DNA of 64,000 nt from Portulaca oleracea. Lineage: Eukaryota > Streptophyta > Magnoliopsida > Caryophyllales > Portulacaceae. Shown here in pieces: positions 56,431 to 64,000 of the stretch. How positions within the stretch are numbered: the first letter of the stretch is position 1; each line of letters starts with the position of its first letter. Position numbers and translations under genes: made by a program. The DNA is taken from NCBI GenBank assembly GCA_029582165.1, contig CM055877.1, positions 34,102,249 to 34,166,248 on the forward strand, in the 5' to 3' direction. A model generated the notes under the pieces. It did not search any database, was not told the origin of the DNA, and worked only from the letters and a program-made list of their open reading frames with translations.

Positions 56431-57178
56431 TGTATTAGTGGAAGCTTATAAAGACGAGATCATTACTGTCATTTTCTCAAATAGTGAGAAAGCATGGCTT
56501 TTAATTGCTTTGTACTCTGATAAAATAAAATAATAGAAACAAACTAAAACTAAAACATGAGCTATTTCTAAATACATGAGTAATATTCAGGAATATAAGA
56601 TCCTATACTTGACAGTAATTCTCCTGTTAGCTAGTACAATTAATCTTAGTGGCTATTTTGAAACTGGTGCTGCTTTCTTTTTGTTTCTCGATGCGTATCC
56701 TCATGGTACTTGCCATCTAAATGAAACATAAAACATGAGTTTTGACATTAATATAATGCAACTCTATTACGTAAAATTCATTTTAGTTCAACTATTTCAG
56801 TTCATATTGATCATAAAATATATAGAGTTTTGGGCATGGATTGTCCTCACAACCATAGGATAATGTCCTTCGCTACGCGTACAGTTGAGTAAGTTATTAA
56901 CTCAATCTCCGATACCGGGATGGCTGAAGGGTCCACTAGGTGTGGAATCCCTTTGATTATACTGGTTTGCTAGGCTATAACCATAAGATCTTATCTTTCA
57001 CAATGCGTGTAGCTGATTCGGTTACTAACTCAATCTCCGATACCAAATGTGTTGTAAAGGGCCACAGAAATTGAGCCAATAAAATAATTCAAAATTATAT
57101 AATAATGATTCTTGGCTTTGCATGTAAAATTATTTCAACATAAAATTGATATTGCACCATTTGTGACAAAAATAATAG
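56431..57178. other. Intergenic with a 128-bp spaced direct repeat
   Basis: AACTCAATCTCCGATACC occurs at 56,899 and 57,027 with related flanks (ACCATA(G/A)GAT before each). No gene is seen. Confidence 0.4.
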
Positions 57179-57188
57179 CGATTGCAAG

Positions 57189-58448
57189 GAGTCAATTACA
57201 TTTACCCTACCTGAGATTTGCTGTAATAATTTTTACAAACCCCACATTTGTGAAATAATTTTTACCTTACCTCACATAAGCTCTGAGTGTTTTTTATCAA
57301 ACCACCTTTGTGAAATAATTTTTACCCTACCTCACAATAGTTGTAAGTGATTTTCACTTAACTTGTTATGGCAGTAAGTGTTACTGAAAATCTAGATCTT
57401 CGATTTCCACCTTTACTACTGAAGATCTAGAATCCAAAACAACACTTGAATGTCATGAAATGTTATCCTAGGAACCAAACAGGAAGTAATCTACAATAAA
57501 ATCTCAGTCTCCATCATCTATGCTTAATTAAACTTTCTCTAACCTCTCATTCTTCCCTTACTTCCCTCTGTACTTCCGATCATGTAGATCAATCCTAGAC
57601 CCTTTCACAGTTGTCGATTTCCACCACAATGTGAATATACCCATACATAGCTAGTTATTGATTCATACATCATGATTTAAATTATTCACAGTAAAAAAAA
57701 AGTTGGTAAATAAAGAATACCGCTACTCCTAGCTAAACGTTTCATTATATAAGTTATCGGCCGCGCAAAAAAAAAAAAATTGCGTCCAATACGATATAGA
57801 TTGCTCTATTAAGTCGTGACATCCTTGTTATTGTTGTAGTGTTGCAATAACACTTACAACAAACCTTAAGTGGGGTAAAAATCACTTATAATTTATGTGA
57901 GGTAAGGTAAAAATTAAGGTTTTTGGCTCAAAATAATCCGAAGTCGGAGGTCACTGGCCGAAAATAATCCAAACTCACTTTTTGGCTGAAAATAATCCAA
58001 ACTTTTAACCTATTTACTCGGACTAAACCGAAATCGATTTCCGACGTCATAATACTGACCGGTCAGCTTATGTAGACACCAGTCAACATAAATTCAAAAC
58101 CAAAATCAATTAAAGAAACACGTGCTCCGGCTACCCAGTCAAAATTCTGACGCCGAAAATCGATTTCGGTTTAGTCCGAGTAAATAGGTTAAAAGTTTGG
58201 ATTATTTTCAGCCAAAAAATGAGTTTGGATTATTCTCAACCAATGACCTCCGACTTTGGATTATTTTGAGCCAAAAACCCTAAAAATTATTTAACAAAAG
58301 TGGGGTATGTAATAATTATTACGTCAAACGTCAAGTATGATATAAAACACTTAGAGCTATTGTGAGGTAAGGTAAAAATTATTTCACAAATGTGGAGTGT
58401 GTAAAAATTATTACCGCAAATCTCAAGTAGGGTAAATGTAATTTACTC
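57189..58448. mobile_element. Mutator-like element with long inverted repeats
   Basis: GAGTCAATTACATTTACCC at the left and (inverted) GAGTAAATTACATTTACCC at the right start inverted repeats of at least 150 bases. The flanks are CGATTGCAAG at 57,179-57,188 and 58,449-58,458, a perfect 10-bp duplication, within the 8-11 bp range of Mutator-like elements. The unit GAAATAATTTTTACC(C/T)TACC recurs inside the repeats. No transposase is present. Confidence 0.87.
57917..58280. mobile_element. MITE nested inside the MULE
   Basis: AGGTTTTTGGCTCAAAATAA at the left and GGATTATTTTGAGCCAAAAA at the right begin inverted repeats of about 150 bases that nearly meet, so the element is a near-perfect foldback. 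The flanks are TAAAAATTA at 57,908-57,916 and 58,281-58,289, a 9-bp duplication. The length is 364 bp. Confidence 0.87.
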
Positions 58449-58468
58449 CGATTGCAAGAACAAATATT

Positions 58469-59245
58469 TTTTTTTTTTTGCAAACGAGACCAAACACCAC
58501 ACAACAACAAACACAAACAACAACAACAGAAACTGAACCAAACAAAGAAAAAGACTATCCTAAAAGCTTACGTAATACACCCTAGGCTACGAATAGCCTG
58601 CCTTGCCATTTTATGCGCTGGATACACCAACTGCCTTGGAACCATCTGGATCCTACCAGCCTGGAACTTCCTCGTTGCAATCCTGCAACCCAAAACAAGA
58701 GCCCGACAATCCACCGGAGCCTTTTTAACATTTAACAGACAATCCACAACTACAATTGAATCAGTCCAGATAAACACAGCCCTGAACCCCCGTCGTGTTG
58801 CTTCCTCTAGAGCAGTCAGGATAGCCAGTAACTCACAAAAGGCTACATTTCTCCTTTACCCACTCGAACACCATGGCCCACCTGTCTCCCCTGGTCTATG
58901 TACACCCACGAAGCCGCCACATCCGTGGTCTCTTTTCGCCTAGCCCCATCAACGACAAACACCCCAACCCCCTCCATCCCACCTTCCACCCCCCAAACAT
59001 ATTCCACCGTTTTCACCTCCTGGACCCATTTTTCTGGACCCCCCCAATACCCCTCCCCTCTCTCCACTGCCCCACCTCCTCTGGCACTTGTTTCATGATG
59101 CGTTCCAAAAGATAGTGGGAGACCCCCTCCTTCCCAATACGCACAACATTTCTTGTTTTCCAAATAGCCCACATAGTACCAACAAACTCCCTAAATTTAT
59201 GCACGTGATTTTGGACTCTACCTAAAAAAGCATGCAAGCCCCCAG
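58469..59245 (-). pseudogene. LINE-derived RNase H fragment
   Basis: The minus strand carries HKFREFVGTMWAIWKTRNV, then VFVVDGARR (first Asp of RNase H), a frameshift, a CELLAILTALEEATRRG segment with the Glu, WTDSIVVVDCLL with the second Asp, and VPRQLVYPAHKMARQAI. This is the RNase H-like domain found at the C-terminus of plant L1 elements. A T-run at about 58,469-58,481 is the poly-A tail of the minus strand. The 5' part is missing and the frame is broken, so it is a dead insertion. A free-standing RNase H gene is less likely because of the tail. Confidence 0.75.
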
Positions 59246-59709
59246 TTTTTTTTATTTATCGGCCAATCTCAGACTGTTTACAAGGAATTGAATCTAAAGA
59301 AAAATAAATCCACTAGACTACTAATATAATTACACGAAAGACTATAAAAGACGAATAAAATCAAAGAAAAAAAAAATACAATTGTACGTACATTTTTTTC
59401 CTTACACGCCTAATAGGTCCCAAACCGTGTCTTCTTCCCATGCATGCTCATACACAGTTCCAACTCTTCAAGAGATTCCTCTCCCTTTTGTTGTAGGCCG
59501 ACTAGCCATGACACGGTGGAGGACACTATGTCTTTGCCGACCACTCGTTGCTGGTTGTCATCCTTCACCCCTGGCTCAATCAGACACAAGGCAAAAACAG
59601 TGTACTCGTAGTATCCTATTCATATTAAAGTACTATTTAAGCAAGACCCGATGTTATTTCTTTTCGTCCCATTTTGTCCTCTTGCTCTTACTTCCATACT
59701 CCTTCAATC
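59246..59709. other. Spacer before the plant-mobile-domain pseudogene
   Basis: There is AT-rich sequence, then C-rich sequence from about 59,480. No gene is recognised. The frame at 59,382-59,720 on the plus strand has no family features. Confidence 0.35.
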
Positions 59710-61128
59710 ATGGCTTTTGAAAAGAAACTTAGCCTTTGGATGAACTCTTTATCGAAACCCGAGAAACGCATTCTTAGTTTTTATAACCTATCCCTCATAT
59801 TGAGCTTGAAACAAGTAAAAATCAATTGCGATTTTCTCAAGGCGACCTTTACATTCTGGGACTCAAAGTTTCATGTTTTTCGGTTCTTCTGAAATGTGTT
59901 GTGTCCTTTCCCTGAAGAATGGGCCTGCATTTTCAGTTTCGACCTTTATGCTCCGCCAACAACTTCCCATCTTGCCTCTAATAATCGCGAAAGATTTGAG
60001 GATGACTAATTTCAACCATCGAGCCCTAGGGCATATTCTGGTGAACAACACGTGAACCTCCAAGCCTTGGTGGAATTCTTTCAGTCAACGAAAGCACTCA
60101 AACTCAAACCAGCATCTCGAGTACGAGGTCTGGTTTTCTGTATCTTGGCTGAATTTTTATTTTATCATGGAGGTTTGAATTTTGCTCTCCTCTCTCTTAT
60201 CCCATCGTCGATGAAATAGCTTGTGGCTACAACCCGGCTCCCATAATGGTAGCGGAAACTCTATTGGGCCTCGATTCTTGGAGTTCTACACGGACCTTTC
60301 GGGGAAGCCTTCTCACCCTTCAAGTAAGTATCGACATATTTTTTTCGTATTTATTATTTTTTCTGCTTTTTCTTAATTTTGCATGAATTATTCGGATAAT
60401 CCATGTGGAATCATTTTGTCGATTTCTCCTTGGTTGTATTTATTTTTTTTTTGTTGCAACCAAAATTCTTACTACATTTCTTCTCTTCTCAGATATGGCT
60501 CATTGAACACCTCAGCATGGTGTTTTCTCCTATAACCCCTTCATAATTGGCCCACTTTTGCCAACACAAAAGGAAGTTAGATGTGCACCGAAGTTTTGAA
60601 GAGTGGGTGATCTTTTTGAAAGATCACAAAGAGATTCAATGGTGGATTCAATGGTGGAAGGTCCCATGCTTCTCTAACCATTCTAGCGATGCGGCTCATA
60701 TCACCTTATTGGGCCTTGGGGAACTCACCTACTACTTCCCCAACCGGGTCATGCGCTAAATGGGACGACTACAAGATATCCCCTTGCTCCCATATCAAAT
60801 TCCCGACCTCACTCATCTTCAAGGCTCGGTGGTGGAATCATGGATTAAATACTGGAAGAAACGAGCGGGAGTAGAGGTTCCACCGCCTCATCGCATTTCC
60901 TCTTCGTCGACCGACGGATATCAGAGTTGGTTGACTATTACCATTGGTGCAGCACAACAGCGTGAGAAGTGCACCGGTTCACCTCCCCAAGAGGCTCCAA
61001 AGTTAAAAAGCGTTGTCATTGTCGGGGAATCAGGGTCAGATTCTAACCATAAAGGATCTCACTCTAAAGAAGGAAAATCAAGCAAGACTTGTCGAGCGAG
61101 CACTAACAAGTCTAAGGACTCCGACTAG
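59710..61128 (+). pseudogene. Plant mobile domain protein, broken
   Basis: The ATG at 59,710 opens MAFEKKLSLWMNSLSKPEKR, then FWDSKFHVFRF, where a stop or shift occurs. Similarity goes on in changing phase with LVFCILAEFLFYHGG, ETLLGLDSW and TFRGSLLTLQ, an intron with clean GT...AG borders (60,324-60,492), then IWLIEHLS, SFEEWVIFLKDHKEIQWWIQ, LGLGELTYYFPNRVMR, a TAA where CAA is usual, and MGRLQDIPLLPYQIPDL. The C-terminus is polar (Ser/Lys-rich) and ends at 61,128. Such domains occur in plant genes and as extra antisense frames in Tat-type gypsy elements. The Tat integrase fragment just to the right, on the opposite strand, fits the second case. Confidence 0.72.
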
Positions 61129-61683
61129 AACTAGGACTTGGCACATATCTAGTAAGTAAGATGGAGAGAAGAGAGTTGGAATAAATGCATGAAAGAATGT
61201 GTGCGCTATGTATTTTATTTAATTTGATGCTTTTCCTTTATTAAAATTAGTAAAACAAAATGTATCGAACAAGAGTGTACTTCTTTCATTGATATGAGAA
61301 GTAATACATTTCATTTTGTTTTACAAGAATTAACACAAGTTATGATCTTCATCTTGTCAATCCTTGTGTCTTCAGCAACAACGTTTTCAAACTCTTCTTT
61401 TACCTAACTTGTCCTGAAGGATTTTCAAGTTAGTCTCTCATTTTTTTTCTTTTCTTCATTTTTTCTTTTTTTTTTCTTTCCTTTTGCTTGACTTGCCCAA
61501 AGGGTTTTCAAACCAGCCACTCTATAGCTTTTCACTTTTTTTCTTTTCTTTTCTCTTCTTTTTTTTCTTTTCTTTTTTTTTTTCTTCTTTCTCTCATAAA
61601 CAAGTGGCCTATTGGAAATTCGATTGCTTGCTTTTATAAGGTAATGCATGTTCAAGTAGCTAAGGGTACCAACCTTTAGTAGC
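61129..61683. other. Non-coding spacer with a polypyrimidine tract
   Basis: About 61,438-61,605 is almost entirely T and C (TTTTCTTTTC runs), purine-rich on the strand of the neighbouring gypsy element. There is no gene; a Lys-rich 88-codon frame here is a product of the tract. Confidence 0.55.
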
Positions 61684-62490
61684 TTAGACATAATACCTTT
61701 TTAATTGATCCAAATTCACAGGCTGAATAAGCTCTTCTACCTCAGGTGTCGCTAAACGAGCAGCATCTCCAAGTGTGATGGAGATAATGACATAAGGCCC
61801 TTTCCAATTCGAGGCAAACTTGCCGCAAGGATCCTGACAAGCATACCTCATTTCTTGCAACACTAGGTCACCTTCCATCAAATCTCGATTTTTGACCTTC
61901 TTACTGAACGCACGAGTAATTCGACTCTGATAGAGTTGAATGTTGTGTAAAGTGCGGAGTCGGCGTTCATCCAACAAGGTTAACTCCTCATACTTGGCTC
62001 GAGCCCATTCAGCTTTAGGAATTTGGCTCTCAGCGATGATTCTCAGGGAGGGAACAACAATCTCTACAGGCAAGACCGCCTCCATTCCAGATACCAAAGA
62101 GTAGGGTGTAGCCACAAGTGCAGTTCGAATTGAAGTGTGGTACCCCCTTAATGCAAAAGGGAGTTTGTCAGGCCAATCCTTATAAGTGACCGCCATCTTC
62201 TTAATGATTTTCACCAAAGTTTTGCTCACAACCTTGAGCGCTCCATTCGTTTGTGGCCGATAAGGAGAAGCATGATGGTGTTGGATCTTGTACTTGGCCA
62301 AAAGAGTGGCAAATTCACCCATGAAATGACTCCCATTGTCACTGATCACCTCATGCGGTACTCCATATCTGCTGATGATGTTCTTACGCATGAACTTGGC
62401 AACATGTTTCGAGGTAATCTTTGCATAAGAAGCAGCTTCTACCCACTTAGTAAAATACTCCACAGCTACTAACACATACTCATGACCTGC
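61684..62490 (-). pseudogene. Tat-lineage gypsy integrase fragment
   Basis: The frame reads HEYVLVAVEYFTKWVEAASY, RKNIISRYGVPHEVISDNGS, a PYRPQTNGALKVVSKTLVKI segment, YKDWPDKLPFALRGYHTS, SLVSGMEAVLPVEIVVPSLR and, at the end, SNWKGPYVIISITLGDAARL and QPVNLDQLKRYYV, the full C-terminal half of a Tat-type integrase. The family has Glu after QTNGA; here the codon at 62,233-62,235 gives Lys, so the catalytic triad is broken. The N-terminal part and the rest of pol are missing: at about 62,490 the sequence passes into a different repeat. Confidence 0.85.
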
Positions 62491-62710
62491 TTAGGGGCGG
62501 ATGTAGTTCATAATGAGTGGAGTCAAGTGACTCCACTAGGATTTTGGATAAAAAAAATTTGCAGAGAAATAAAATATTTACTAGTTTAATGCAAAATGAA
62601 CAATGGTAGTTAAAGTGCTCCAGCGGTAGTCTATCTGGTGGCGCCTTACTACTTGTGTCTTCCTTTGGTCCCAAGTTCGACGCTTGCCCTTTGCTTGGCT
62701 TATTGTATTT
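62490..62710. repeat. SINE- or hAT-like insertion next to the integrase break
   Basis: It starts TTAGGGGCGGATGTAG, like many plant hAT MITE ends. Then TAGTTAAAGTG (62,609-62,619) fits the tRNA A-box consensus and CAAGTTCGACGCTT (about 62,672) resembles a B box. It could be a SINE, or a MITE with a SINE next to it. Boundaries are not resolved. Confidence 0.4.
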
Positions 62711-62886
62711 CTTTTTACTCTTCCTTAGCTTCTCTTCTTTCTTTTTAAGTATGTCAAATATTGTTATTCATTATTTATTTTAATAATTGTATAAACTGAG
62801 CATATTTCTTTTTGTGTTTTAATATCTATTTATTATAAATTATATGTCCAATTTTATTATTGTTGGGAATATGTTCCATTAGATCC

Positions 62887-63207
<321 letters not shown>

Positions 63208-63212
<5 letters not shown>

Positions 63213-64000
63213 GGGAATAGATATGGTGAGAATTACTTTTTGGTGAGAATGAGAGAAGAGTCATTATTGGCCATTGGATGCAAGATCAATGGCCAGCAAA
63301 AAAACACAATTTTCCATTATTTTTTGCCAAGCATCACGTGAGGGTGAAAGGGAAAAAAAAAGAAAAAGCAGATGGGGGCTGTGGAATTTGTGCAGGCGTG
63401 TTTCTCTTTGGCGGCTCATTCAGTGCATGGGGTTTGGGTTGTTCATCACAATCATCTGCAACCCATCCTTCTTCCTTCCCCCTTCCTCTTTCCAGGCATA
63501 TTCAATTCTCCCATTTCAACTCCTTCATTCTTCCTCTTTCAAACTAGGAGATAGAAACAATCAACAATCAGATATGAGTTTGTCAATTTGCTCTTTTTCA
63601 AATTTGTAATCTCGATTTGCAACTGGATTCGAATAGATCATATATAATTTCAAGGTAAGTTGTAGATTTTCATTTTTCTGGGATGAAAAATTAGGTTTTT
63701 AAACTACTATTGAAATACATGGCAGAGGTGATGTGGGGTTTGAACAAACCAGCAACACAAGGTATGTTTGATGGTTGGGTTCGTGTTGGAAAAATTAGGG
63801 GGTTTTTTTTTTACTTGCGAGTAGTTCAGAATCGTATGGTAGTGATAGAAAGTTTTCTTTTTCTGTACATTGGGTTTTGGTGTTCATTATGATGTAACTG
63901 AATGCACTAACATGTTGCTATTGATGTTCATTTTTTTTATAACTAGATGTTCGTTTTGTATGTTCATTACATGATGTGGATGTATTTTGATGTCAATATG
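63208..64000 (+). other. Possible transposon end or 5' UTR, no clear gene
   Basis: ATTGGCCATTGGATGCAAGA and CAATGGCCAGCAAAA near 63,265-63,300 resemble sequence common in plant Mutator-like ends. A CT-rich stretch follows (63,455-63,540), then TTTCAAG|GTAAGT at about 63,653, a good splice donor. This could be an untranslated first exon of a gene continuing beyond the window. Short frames here have no recognisable features. Confidence 0.3.

Noticed and set aside
61425..61691. Lys-rich 88-codon frame
   Set aside because: It is produced by a polypyrimidine tract.

Overview
This is plant nuclear DNA, most likely from a eudicot. It contains one intact spliced gene (a SWEET1-type sugar transporter) in a dense bed of transposable elements of plant-specific lineages: Athila, Sirevirus and Tat LTR retrotransposons, L1-type LINEs, tRNA-derived SINEs, Mutator-like elements and hAT, Stowaway and Tourist MITEs. 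I cannot name the species.

Layout. Positions 1-5,184 hold remnants of Ty3/gypsy elements: a gag pseudogene with primer-binding site and LTR on the minus strand, and an RNase H fragment on the plus strand. Positions 5,194-28,523 are a three-level nest. A Mutator-like element (perfect 9-bp target duplication) was split by an Athila retrotransposon (5,929-27,982, minus strand), and the Athila gag was split in turn by a Sirevirus-type Copia element (16,897-25,536, minus strand). LTR divergence by eye agrees with that order: roughly 1 percent in the inner element and more in the outer one. A 5'-truncated LINE follows (29,344-30,299). A second Mutator-like element (31,477-39,665) carries a SINE, a Stowaway MITE and a 3.66-kb solo LTR. 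The SWEET1 gene (40,347-50,667, plus strand, six coding exons) comes next; its last intron is 7.6 kb and is packed with MITEs. Beyond it lie a hAT MITE, a Copia LTR end, a gag-only Sirevirus relative (52,429-56,425), a MITE nested in a Mutator-like element (57,189-58,448), a LINE RNase H fragment, a plant-mobile-domain pseudogene next to and antisense to a Tat integrase fragment (59,710-62,490), and a 320-bp compound AT/GT microsatellite.

Function. The only gene I consider functional is SWEET1, predicted to encode a 264-residue seven-helix hexose uniporter. The retroelement reading frames are all broken. Where the ancestral codon can be guessed, the stops are mostly Trp or Gln codons changed by G:C to A:T, and both Ty3/gypsy integrases have Lys in place of the catalytic Glu. 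That fits long-methylated, silenced elements. I found no new enzymatic or defence system. The most unusual material is architectural: the nests with readable target duplications, arrays of short palindromes and hexamers inside LTRs, a tandem-repeat block in the solo LTR, and inverted MITE pairs inside a transcribed intron.
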